Assembly (NCBI GenBank): GCA_905479065.1
Contig: CAJQLB010000027.1
Coordinates: 1 to 64,000, forward strand
Source of the DNA: an uncultured Flavobacteriaceae bacterium
GTDB taxonomy: Bacteria > Bacteroidota > Bacteroidia > Flavobacteriales > Flavobacteriaceae
Length of the DNA stretch: 64,000 nucleotides
Direction: 5' to 3'
The position numbers were made by a program, and so were the translations under genes. The notes beneath the pieces were generated by a model. It was not told the DNA's origin. It saw nothing but the letters and a program-made list of their open reading frames with translations, and did no database searches. This document shows, one piece after another, positions 1 to 8,270 of the stretch; positions within the stretch are counted from its first letter, which is position 1, and every line of letters begins with the position of its first letter.

Positions 1-78
1 CATGATGCCTTGATTAAAGACGGAAAGGTTCAAATGTTTTATGTTTATGAGCGTGTAAAACAAGAAAACGAGGAGTAA
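1..78 (+). CDS. 3' end of an unidentified gene (partial)
   Basis: The window opens inside an open frame that ends at a TAA stop at 76-78. The 25 visible residues start HDALIKDGKV and end in a charged tail (KQENEE). There is too little sequence to name a family. Nothing follows on the same strand for about 800 bp, so it is probably the last gene of its transcription unit. A 6-bp hairpin (CTTATC/GATAAG, 83-98) follows at once but lacks a T tract, so it is a poor terminator. Confidence 0.6.
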   Translation, partial: HDALIKDGKVQMFYVYERVKQENEE

Positions 79-893
79 AAAACTTATCCATTGATAAGAA
101 AAAATATATTCTTCTCAGCAGAAAAAAGGATATGTATTTGAATTGGATGATTCCTTTAAATTATGAATTAGACACGAACAAAGACACATCCTTTTTTGTT
201 TTTCTATATTGCTTTCCTTTTCTGAAATAACACCTTTCCACTTTAAAAAACAAGTTTATAACGTTTAGGAGGAGATTTAACAACAGCTGTACCGATGTAT
301 CTCACAACGACTCTTTACGTGCATGAGGGCAATAACATTGTAAAAAAAGTGCTGACATAATTCACAAAAATTTTATCAATAAAGATATTTATAATAAGAC
401 TTATAATTTAATAGACGTTTAATAGTTTGTCATACCAAAGGGCAAGAAAATCTATTTACTGTTAAAATTTTTCGAATGAATTACATTGTTATTAATTATT
501 AAGACAACATTGAAGTGCAATCTTTTGATCAAACTGCGCTGTAATATTTGAGACATAATGGACCCATTTAGAATCTGTCAAAAAAAATTATCACACGATA
601 GTAATGAAAACAATAATAGTTATTACTAAATTATAAAGGCTTTTAAAAAGCCTCTAAATATTCAAAATAAAGCTCCTAAATGTCAAATTTGTCATTCGTC
701 TCTGCTTTTTTTTCACTTAACCCATGTTTTAATGTAATTTGTCGAAAAAAAATTCATTAAACAAGACCATCTTTTAATTTCGAATAAAAAGTGATTATTA
801 GCCTTATATGGCGCAATTTTAATCGTTAAACTGTAGTGAAAATATCCCATCTTCATTTTACTACAGAACAAGTTTTAACAGAAGATGTGTGTT
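79..893. other. Long intergenic region without a recognisable gene
   Basis: About 815 bp with stops in all frames and no tRNA-like fold that I can see. Visible structure: a small hairpin at 83-98; an imperfect long-range inverted repeat (AAAAAAGGAT near 124 against ATCCTTTTTT near 188); and a near-perfect palindrome AGGCTTTTAAAAAGCCT at 637-653. A short open stretch at 262-360 encodes about 32 residues after a purine-rich AGGAGGAG, but it has no support as a gene. The region most likely holds the promoter and leader of the large secreted protein that follows, although no clean TAnnTTTG box lies within 100 bp of its start. Confidence 0.6.
637..653. repeat. Near-perfect AT-rich palindrome
   Basis: AGGCTTTT and AAAAGCCT flank a single A, which can fold as a 6-bp stem with a 5-nt loop. 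It could be a weak terminator or a protein-binding palindrome. It is not followed by a T tract on either strand, so a terminator role is doubtful. Confidence 0.35.
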
Positions 894-3800
894 ATGAAGA
901 AACTACAAATCATTTTTTTGTGTGTGTTTTTTGGATTTTTATCTCCAATGACACATCTTGTGAATGCTCTTACAGAATTTCACCTCTACACAAAATTAAA
1001 TCAATCTGAACCTTTTAAAGATACTAGTGACGGCAATAGAGATCCTAGCGATGCATTTATCATAACAATCAAAACAGATAACCCTGGATCGTCTGGCGAT
1101 GACGAATTTACGCTGCCTTGGACCGGCACATATGATGTTGATTGGGGGGACGGGATTTCCGATACCGGCTTAGTGGATACACAGACTCATACCTATGCAT
1201 CTGCTGGTACTTATGATGTAGCGGTTACTGCTACAACTGGTAGGATATCTTTTAGCAATATTGATGATAAAGACAAGCTATTAGATATTCAACAGTGGGG
1301 TACTTGTGCTTGGACGGAAATGAATACTGCTTTCTACGGGTGTAACTCTTTAACTGTTGTGAGTGCTTCCGATACTCCAAATTTAAGTAGTGTTTCTAGT
1401 TTATATTTTGCTTTTTCAGAATGTAGCTCACTTACGTCAATGGATGTTTCAAACTGGGATGTAAGTAATGTTTCAACAATGGAATTTGCTTTTAGAAATT
1501 CACCTATTACAACTCTTGATGTTTCTAACTGGAATACTCAAAGTTTGACAAATGCTGCGTACATTTTTCAAAATGCTATATTCAGTCCAGATGTTTCAAA
1601 CTGGAATATGAGTAACGTTACTACTATTCTAGGTATGTTGAGAAATACAAATTTATTTGATAGGTCACTAGCAAATTGGGATATATCAAATATTACTAAT
1701 ATGTCTGGTTTACTAGTATTAGCTCCAGGTTTATCAACTGCCAACTATGATGCCACGTTAATTTCATGGGCTGCACAGACGCCACAATCAAACATTATTA
1801 TAGATTTTGGTAACTCGCAATATTCTTGTGATGCAGAAGCTGCGCGAGACATACTAATTAACACCTACGGGTGGACCATTAATGATGGGGGTAATGAATC
1901 GCCAAATATTCTCACCTATGATGGTAATAATAATGATTCAGGTAACACACCAATTGATGTTAATGATTACAGGTGTACTGACATTGCAACTATCCTCGGA
2001 AACACAGGGAACTTAAGTAAACCTTGCTTTATCTTTAATGGATGGAATACCTCTGCTGACGGTTCTGGAATAACCTATTTAGAAGGAGATGGATTTAACA
2101 TTTCTAGTCCGACTACCTTATATGCACAATGGATATACGATTCTAGTTGTGAGAGCGTCATGGTGACACAATATTATAATAATAATATTCACGATAAATG
2201 GATTGAAATTAAAAATATTAGTAATACCATTATTCCTGAAAACTCTCTTTACATAGTTACTTTGCGTAACAAGGATGCTGATGATCCAGAATATGCAAAT
2301 CCAACTTTGGAAAGTAGTCCTTCTTTTAATAGTTTTACCTTAATCACAAAAAGTCTTGCTGTAGGGGAGGTCCTCAGGTATGGTGATCCAGAAGCAACAC
2401 TCCCCGCCTATGCTTGTCCAGGCGAAATAGGTTATGATGAGTTACCAACTTATAAATTACACACGAACGCCTTTAATGGAGATGACCTTGTTTTAATCAG
2501 TGGGACTAACAACAGTACCACTTGGGAAAATCGTATAGATGTTATCGGAAATGGCACCCGTTGGGGAACTAGAACCGTTTTCATTAGGAATGATTGTACA
2601 GAAAATGGACCTTCTAAAACATTTAATCTTGATGATTGGACAGAATTAACCAACGATGATCTTCCTAATACCGTAATTGGTTCAAATTTTTATTTAGGCG
2701 AACATTTCAGTGGGGGCACAAATTTTGTTGGAGATGGTGGGGATGGGATATATAATGGTTGGACCAATGGATTGCCAGAAAGATCAAGGAGTGTCACAGT
2801 GACCGCCGATTACGATACGGGTTTAAAAGGTAGTTTTGAAGCTTGTTCGCTAGAAACCACTGGGACTGTTAATATCAACGTTAGAGCTGATGATTATATA
2901 ACTATTGTCAATGACCTTACTGTTAACGCGAGAGGTGTTCTCAACATAGATCATGAAGGCTCTTTAATAATGTTTAATGATTTAGGAACTATTACTAATG
3001 ACGGAGACATTAATGTATATAGAAGCACCTCAACCATGGAACAGTACGACTATCATTATTGGTCCTCGCCAATTGATTACTCAACTAACACCACACCCGT
3101 GGCTTCTGTCCTTACAGACTTCTTTGCTTCTCGTATTTACAAATACAATACTATTGATTTTAACGATTTGGATAATGATAATTTTGATGATGAACAAAAT
3201 GATTGGGTCAACTATTCTAGCGACATGAAAAGTGGAATAGGATACGCAGCCATGACCTCAAGCCCTGGTGAAAGAAATACCATTTTTAGTGGTATAGTAA
3301 ATAATGGTGTTATTTCAGTAAACGTGGCATTAAGTAATGATGAAAATGGTGATGAAGACGGTGATGAAGATGATTGGAATCTGCTTGGCAATCCATACCC
3401 CTCTGCGATTTCTGCAGATGAATTTATCACACAAAACAGCACTATCAATGGTACCCTGTATTTTTGGACGCATGTAGACGATATTTCAATAGACAATCCG
3501 GGCCCTGACACCTATAACTATAGCACCGATGATTATGCCATGTATAATTTCACTGGCGGGATAGGAACAGGTGAGGCGTCTGAATCTGGCAGTGCTGTGC
3601 CTACAGGTATTATTGAAACTGGTTTAGGATTTTTTGTAGATGCTGTAGATGCTATCAGTCCAGGTTCTACTGTAGAGTTTAATAATAGCATGAGAAGTAA
3701 ATCTTATGCAAACAACAACTCCTTTAGCGCTTCTTCAACAAATGAGATTATTGAAAAGGATCGCTTTTGGTTAAACCTAACGAATCCTAACGGTGCTTTT

Positions 3801-4436
3801 AGTCAAATCCTTATCGGATTTTTTGAAAATGCAACTCTTGAAAAAGACAGACTCTATGATGGTGTTCGTTTAAAAGGGAGTAATTATATTGACTTTTACT
3901 CACTTGACAATACCTCCTATGAATATGGAATTCAAGGTAGACCTGCCTTTGATGAGAATGAATCTATTGTACTAGGATACCAATCAAATATCTTAGGAAA
4001 TCTATCTATTGATTTGGGAGACAGAGAAGGTGTCTTATCAGAAACTCCTATTTATATCACCGATCATTATTTATCCATTACTCATGATTTAACCATCGCT
4101 CCTTACAGCTTTAATACAGAGGTTGGTACTTTTAATGACCGTTTTGAAATTGCTTTTAATGAAGAATCACTAAGCACTAATGACATTCAAGTAGACTCTA
4201 AGACGCTGCAAATTACTGAACTGCAAAATGGACAGGTACAAATTAAAGTGCCTAGTCAATTTGAAATGGCATCCATACAAATCATGGATATCTCAGGAAA
4301 AGTAATTTATAACTTCTCAACACAAGGATACTCTCAAACATTCTCGCTAAATAATCTTAGTAAAACCGCTTACTTGGTAACTGTAGAACTTAACAATGGA
4401 CAAACCATTACCAAAAAAGCCATAAAAAGAAAATAG
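894..4436 (+). CDS. Secreted BspA-like repeat protein with T9SS type A sorting domain
   Basis: A very large secreted or surface protein of about 1180 residues. I start it at ATG 894 (MKKLQIIF) rather than the in-frame ATG at 885, because the signal peptide (about residues 1-25) then begins properly. Domains in order: a PKD-like/BspA leading segment (about 50-115, WGDG motif); DUF285/BspA-like repeats (about 140-285) with recurring DVSNW motifs; a Listeria-Bacteroides type repeat (about 340-415, ending TLYAQW); a segment resembling a lamin-tail domain (about 420-600); a long low-similarity stretch with Asp-rich patches; and a T9SS C-terminal domain (last ~80 residues, ending TKKAIKRK). By family knowledge such proteins are exported by the Sec system and then by T9SS and attached to the surface or released. 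The ligand is unknown, and adhesion is an inference from the BspA and lamin-tail domains. Confidence 0.85.
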   Translation: MKKLQIIFLCVFFGFLSPMTHLVNALTEFHLYTKLNQSEPFKDTSDGNRDPSDAFIITIKTDNPGSSGDDEFTLPWTGTYDVDWGDGISDTGLVDTQTHTYASAGTYDVAVTATTGRISFSNIDDKDKLLDIQQWGTCAWTEMNTAFYGCNSLTVVSASDTPNLSSVSSLYFAFSECSSLTSMDVSNWDVSNVSTMEFAFRNSPITTLDVSNWNTQSLTNAAYIFQNAIFSPDVSNWNMSNVTTILGMLRNTNLFDRSLANWDISNITNMSGLLVLAPGLSTANYDATLISWAAQTPQSNIIIDFGNSQYSCDAEAARDILINTYGWTINDGGNESPNILTYDGNNNDSGNTPIDVNDYRCTDIATILGNTGNLSKPCFIFNGWNTSADGSGITYLEGDGFNISSPTTLYAQWIYDSSCESVMVTQYYNNNIHDKWIEIKNISNTIIPENSLYIVTLRNKDADDPEYANPTLESSPSFNSFTLITKSLAVGEVLRYGDPEATLPAYACPGEIGYDELPTYKLHTNAFNGDDLVLISGTNNSTTWENRIDVIGNGTRWGTRTVFIRNDCTENGPSKTFNLDDWTELTNDDLPNTVIGSNFYLGEHFSGGTNFVGDGGDGIYNGWTNGLPERSRSVTVTADYDTGLKGSFEACSLETTGTVNINVRADDYITIVNDLTVNARGVLNIDHEGSLIMFNDLGTITNDGDINVYRSTSTMEQYDYHYWSSPIDYSTNTTPVASVLTDFFASRIYKYNTIDFNDLDNDNFDDEQNDWVNYSSDMKSGIGYAAMTSSPGERNTIFSGIVNNGVISVNVALSNDENGDEDGDEDDWNLLGNPYPSAISADEFITQNSTINGTLYFWTHVDDISIDNPGPDTYNYSTDDYAMYNFTGGIGTGEASESGSAVPTGIIETGLGFFVDAVDAISPGSTVEFNNSMRSKSYANNNSFSASSTNEIIEKDRFWLNLTNPNGAFSQILIGFFENATLEKDRLYDGVRLKGSNYIDFYSLDNTSYEYGIQGRPAFDENESIVLGYQSNILGNLSIDLGDREGVLSETPIYITDHYLSITHDLTIAPYSFNTEVGTFNDRFEIAFNEESLSTNDIQVDSKTLQITELQNGQVQIKVPSQFEMASIQIMDISGKVIYNFSTQGYSQTFSLNNLSKTAYLVTVELNNGQTITKKAIKRK

Positions 4437-4452
4437 AATGTCTTCAGTGTTT

Positions 4453-4926
4453 TTATTGTACTAATTCGTTCACCCTCTGATAAACCAAATGAGATTCCCA
4501 TCCTCTGTAAAGCAAGTAATCTGCTAATTTCTTTCTCTTTTTTAGTTTATTAGACTCTTTGATAAATGATAATCTTGATTCAGACAGGTCATTAAACACC
4601 TCTAAGTAGTCTAATTCATTTATTTGACTGATTGCTTGATTTATATTAAATATACCTATTTCTTTTTTCTTTAATTCAAGAGTTAATCGCCTTCGTCCCC
4701 ATTTTTTTATTCTGAATTTTCCTCTTACATAAGCTTTTGCAAAACGCTCCTCATTGAGGAAATTATGATCCAATAAAGCTACTATAATTTGATCAATCGC
4801 TTCAGGAATCATTCGCATACTTACCAATTTACGTCTAACTTCTTGATGACACCGCTCTTGATAAGAACAATAATTTTGAAGCTTCGAAAGAGCTTCCTCT
4901 AAAGTGTAGGTTTTATAAGGAATCAT
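4453..4926 (-). CDS. recX: Regulatory protein RecX
   Basis: A 157-residue basic, helix-rich protein of the RecX family, which binds RecA filaments and modulates recombinase activity. The typical three-helix repeats are visible: the N-terminal RRKLVSM element, then FLNEERFAKAYVRGK, and the WGRRRLTLELKKKEI segment that is diagnostic for the family. The length matches RecX. It lies convergent to the large T9SS cargo gene and 16 bp from it. On its other side sits a decayed duplicate of the 3' end of that cargo gene, so recX is sandwiched between two related sequences. recA is not in the window. Confidence 0.9.
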   Translation of the reverse strand: MIPYKTYTLEEALSKLQNYCSYQERCHQEVRRKLVSMRMIPEAIDQIIVALLDHNFLNEERFAKAYVRGKFRIKKWGRRRLTLELKKKEIGIFNINQAISQINELDYLEVFNDLSESRLSFIKESNKLKKRKKLADYLLYRGWESHLVYQRVNELVQ

Positions 4927-5000
4927 ATATGCAATTTAGTAACATTTTATTTAGGCTTGTTTTTTTAACTTCAAAATCTCTTGAAATTTATTATCAAATA

Positions 5001-5112
5001 AGGATTCTCTCAAACATTCTCGCTAAATAATCTTAGCAAAACCGCTTACTTAATAACTGTAAAACTTAACAATGGGCAAACCAACACCAAAAAAGCCATA
5101 AAAAGAAAATAG
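5001..5112 (+). pseudogene. Remnant copy of the T9SS sorting-domain 3' end
   Basis: These 112 bp match 4325-4436, the last codons and stop of the large T9SS cargo gene, with 8 substitutions (104/112 identical, counted by eye). The same frame stays open for 36 codons and ends at the equivalent TAG. A TAA lies directly upstream at 4999-5001, and the preceding ~30 bp resemble the parent only with gaps. It is therefore a truncated, untranslated relic of a second sorting-domain gene. Several differences change residues (V to I, E to K, I to N), so it has been drifting since duplication. Confidence 0.85.
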
Positions 5113-5141
5113 CATTCACCCTGAAGAAGCTGTCTGAGCTG

Positions 5142-7547
5142 TTATAGACTATATTTTACTGATACAATAAAATTTGTTCCTGCCGAGGTGATTCCTGACG
5201 AGTAAGTTCGATAGCGTTGATTTGTGATATTCTCTAATGTTGCAACCAAAGATAATTCTTTACTCAATTGATACTGTGATCTAAAATTTAGTGTGTACCA
5301 TGAAGGAGAATAAGGATCTCCATTCTTGTCTTTAGCGTATAAATAAGCCTTATCTCTCTCTGAAAGCGCTAATTGATTATTAGACAACGCTCCGTTATAA
5401 TTTATAAAGACATCACATTTAAACTTTTCATTTTCCCACAAGAGATGCGTTGTTCCAAAGTTTGGTGCTACATGTCTCACTGGGACCTCAATACCATTGG
5501 CATCTTGTTCTGTCCCATTAACAATACTGTATTGTGATTTAAACGTCAGACTTTTAGAAAACTGTATTGACAACCCTGCTTCAAAACCATAAATCCAGGC
5601 CTTTGATGCATTTTGAATAGCTTGAACATTACTTATTTCACCATCATACAAAATTTCTGACACCCCACCAATGGTGAAATCTCTTCTTACCAGCGCGTTA
5701 TCTAAAAACGTATAATAGCTAGCGACATCAAGCGATACACTCTGACCTAAATTTAAAGATAATCCCAATTCTGCTCCATAGGCGTATTCTGGCTTTAAAC
5801 TTGCATTTGGAACAACCACCGAACCAGGCTCAGAATCAAAAATTTTACCAACATCGTCAATATTAGGTGCTCTAAATGCTGATGATAAATTAAATTTCCA
5901 ATGAGTAATTTTATTAGGCAACCAGCTAACACCTAAAGTACCTGTAAAAGCTCCTGTGCTGACATCAGCATTGGTAAATGGCAGGTTATAAAACACATTA
6001 TTATCAGTCAAATCTGCCTTAATTTGAATATGATTGTAACGTATTCCCGATTGAAATGTAAATTCTTTATTTGGTTTGTATTTATAACTTAAGTAAGCAG
6101 CCGCTGAAGACCATGTTGACCCATCTGGATAGCGCGATGCAATGCGATTGGACTCACTTGAGACAATATTAGTTTCTAATCCTTTTGAATGTACTTTATT
6201 GTATAAATACTCAAGCCCATAAAAAAGCTTGGATTTGTCAGTGATTGATTTTTCAAAATCAACATTTAATGTCATCATATCGACAAGTTCCTCTCGCTTT
6301 CTTCTCAATAGAGAGTTAAAATTTCTATCAATGCGACTTTCTTGAAAACTTTGATAGGCAGCACCAACTTTTATTTTATCGTGTAAGGTTGAGTTACTGC
6401 TTAGTTTCGTAAACTGTAAGTTTGCCAAAAACCACTTCTGAGGACCGTAATTCCACTCTGCAGACTTTAAATTATTAGTATCATAGAGAATTAATCTGTC
6501 ATATCTTGGGTAGTCAGAAGTTTCTGAATAATGCAAGCCAAAATCAAAACTTACGTTATCCTTTGCTTGATAATGAATTTTTTCAAGAATATTAATCTGA
6601 TTATATCCCGTAAACTTTTGAACTCTCGCATCAGAATTTTCTCTTATCACGTCAATCCCGCTACTCGTATCAACATACTCGCGTCTCAAATAATCATCTG
6701 GACCATATTTTCCCATTTTTAAATCATCAAAATTTGTATAACTAATACTTGTAAAGGATGCCCATTTTTTCCATCCTAAATTTAAATCAAAATGACCTGA
6801 TTTCTCACGACTTGCCGAAGCATACCTCATTGTGCTATTAATTTTTAACTCCAATGAATCACTAAAAGAACGTAAGGGCTTTTTTGTGTAAAAATTCATG
6901 ACACCACCAATAGCATCACTTCCGTATATAACTGACCCAGCACCCAAAATAATCTCCGTATTTTGAATTGAAAAAGGATCAATAGCAATCACATTTTGCA
7001 CATTCCCTCCTCTAAAAATAGCATTGTTCATACGAACACCATCAATGGACAGCAGCAATCGATTGGTTGAAAACCCTCTAATCATTGGACTCCCCCCTCC
7101 TAATTGACTTTTTTGAACAAATACCTGACCACTTGATTCTAAAAGGTCTGCACTTGTTTGAGGATTCATTAACACAATGTCATCCTCTTTAATGCTAATA
7201 ATTTTTTGAGGAACTTCTCTTTTACTCTGCTCAAATTTCGAAGCAGAAATCACTATTTCATCTAAATATTGTGGTTGACGTTGAAGGTATAAAACATTTT
7301 TAATATCGTTTTTAATGACACTTATTTTAAAGTAGAATACATGCTGAAAAATAACCTTATCAAATTCTTTAAAGTTATTTAATGATAATTTTCCCTCTAA
7401 ATCTGTCATTAAACTAACCGTTCCAGAGCTGTTAGAAGCAATCGCTCCAACAACTGGCTCTTGTGTTTCCTTATCTAAGACCACCAGGTTTTGAGCCAAA
7501 ATATTTGACGTAAAACAAAAGATAAAAACGGACAGAACAAATTTCAT
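5142..7547 (-). CDS. TonB-dependent outer membrane receptor
   Basis: An 801-residue receptor. Signal peptide (about 1-18), a carboxypeptidase-regulatory-like beta-sandwich typical of Bacteroidetes receptors (about 19-95), then a TonB-box-like LDEIVISASK, a plug domain with the MIRGFSTNRLLLSIDG and GSDAIGGVMNF motifs (about 105-225), and a 22-strand barrel ending in an aromatic-rich terminal strand (IVSVKYSL). It imports a large substrate energised by TonB-ExbBD. The barrel has a FRAP motif as in haemin/haemoglobin receptors, but the region after it (up to NASLKPE) has no histidine, so I do not assign haem. It starts 3 bp after recO and is the last gene of the porZ-recO unit. Confidence 0.88.
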   Translation of the reverse strand: MKFVLSVFIFCFTSNILAQNLVVLDKETQEPVVGAIASNSSGTVSLMTDLEGKLSLNNFKEFDKVIFQHVFYFKISVIKNDIKNVLYLQRQPQYLDEIVISASKFEQSKREVPQKIISIKEDDIVLMNPQTSADLLESSGQVFVQKSQLGGGSPMIRGFSTNRLLLSIDGVRMNNAIFRGGNVQNVIAIDPFSIQNTEIILGAGSVIYGSDAIGGVMNFYTKKPLRSFSDSLELKINSTMRYASASREKSGHFDLNLGWKKWASFTSISYTNFDDLKMGKYGPDDYLRREYVDTSSGIDVIRENSDARVQKFTGYNQINILEKIHYQAKDNVSFDFGLHYSETSDYPRYDRLILYDTNNLKSAEWNYGPQKWFLANLQFTKLSSNSTLHDKIKVGAAYQSFQESRIDRNFNSLLRRKREELVDMMTLNVDFEKSITDKSKLFYGLEYLYNKVHSKGLETNIVSSESNRIASRYPDGSTWSSAAAYLSYKYKPNKEFTFQSGIRYNHIQIKADLTDNNVFYNLPFTNADVSTGAFTGTLGVSWLPNKITHWKFNLSSAFRAPNIDDVGKIFDSEPGSVVVPNASLKPEYAYGAELGLSLNLGQSVSLDVASYYTFLDNALVRRDFTIGGVSEILYDGEISNVQAIQNASKAWIYGFEAGLSIQFSKSLTFKSQYSIVNGTEQDANGIEVPVRHVAPNFGTTHLLWENEKFKCDVFINYNGALSNNQLALSERDKAYLYAKDKNGDPYSPSWYTLNFRSQYQLSKELSLVATLENITNQRYRTYSSGITSAGTNFIVSVKYSL

Positions 7548-7550
7548 TAT

Positions 7551-8270
7551 TTAGCTAAAAACTTGATTTAAAACAAGCATTGATTTTGGTTGATAAAATC
7601 CAGGCAAATGTAGTTTAAAATAGAGTATTATCATATTTAAAAATTCTTGTTTGTGCCTTGGTTTGAGCATGACTGATTTATTGACATCAAATTTTATACC
7701 TAACAAGATTTTAAAATCAATTAAATTTTCACCATCAACACAATACTTACCAATTTTTTGGTTATAAAATTTCCCATCCTCAAGATTAAAATAAGATGAT
7801 TTAATTTGACTAATATCAGGGTAGAAACCAAGATACTTCGTGAGTTCAATTAAAAATATGTAATGATAATTTGTATCTAATTTATGTTCATTAAACCATA
7901 TGAATGCAGCCTCTAAAAAATTAAACAATGGTGCGTTTTCCTCTTCCTCTCTCAAAACAATACTTAAGACCTCAGCTAAAAACATAGCCATAGTGCTTTT
8001 TATGATATTTGTATGAATGGACTCAAACTTATTATGAATTTTGACATCTTTTAAAAAATGAAGCGAACGATTTTGCTTATGTTCAGCTTCAATATGAACC
8101 ATTGTTAAAGGTTGAAAATAAGCTGGTTTAAACTTTCCTTTTCGGCTTTTAAGAGCATTCTTTATAAGGTAACTTTTTATTCCAAATTTTGCCGTATAAC
8201 ACTTTACAATTAAATCGCTCTCCTTATAGCGCAATTTTGACACCACTAGAGCTTTCGTAGATACCTGCAT
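7551..8270 (-). CDS. recO: DNA repair protein RecO
   Basis: A 239-residue RecO: an N-terminal OB-fold (about 1-80, TKALVVSKLRYKESDLIVKC) followed by a helical domain. By family knowledge it anneals ssDNA coated with SSB and, with RecR, loads RecA in the RecF pathway. The Bacteroidetes form often lacks the zinc-binding cysteine cluster, and I see no CxxC here. Its ATG shares the final A of the porZ stop (TAATG), indicating translational coupling. The TonB receptor follows after 3 bp. Confidence 0.9.
   Translation of the reverse strand: MQVSTKALVVSKLRYKESDLIVKCYTAKFGIKSYLIKNALKSRKGKFKPAYFQPLTMVHIEAEHKQNRSLHFLKDVKIHNKFESIHTNIIKSTMAMFLAEVLSIVLREEEENAPLFNFLEAAFIWFNEHKLDTNYHYIFLIELTKYLGFYPDISQIKSSYFNLEDGKFYNQKIGKYCVDGENLIDFKILLGIKFDVNKSVMLKPRHKQEFLNMIILYFKLHLPGFYQPKSMLVLNQVFS

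Noticed and set aside
295-360. Small open frame (21 residues, ATG 295) after a purine-rich AGGAGGAG
   Set aside because: Too short, Bacteroidetes rarely rely on strong Shine-Dalgarno sites, and no supporting context; at most a gene remnant.
885-893. Earlier ATG start (MCVMKK) for the large T9SS protein
   Set aside because: ATG 894 gives a normal signal peptide starting MKK.
5142-7547. Calling the TonB receptor a haem receptor from its FRAP motif
   Set aside because: The region between FRAP and the NASLKPE segment has no histidine, and no haem genes are adjacent.
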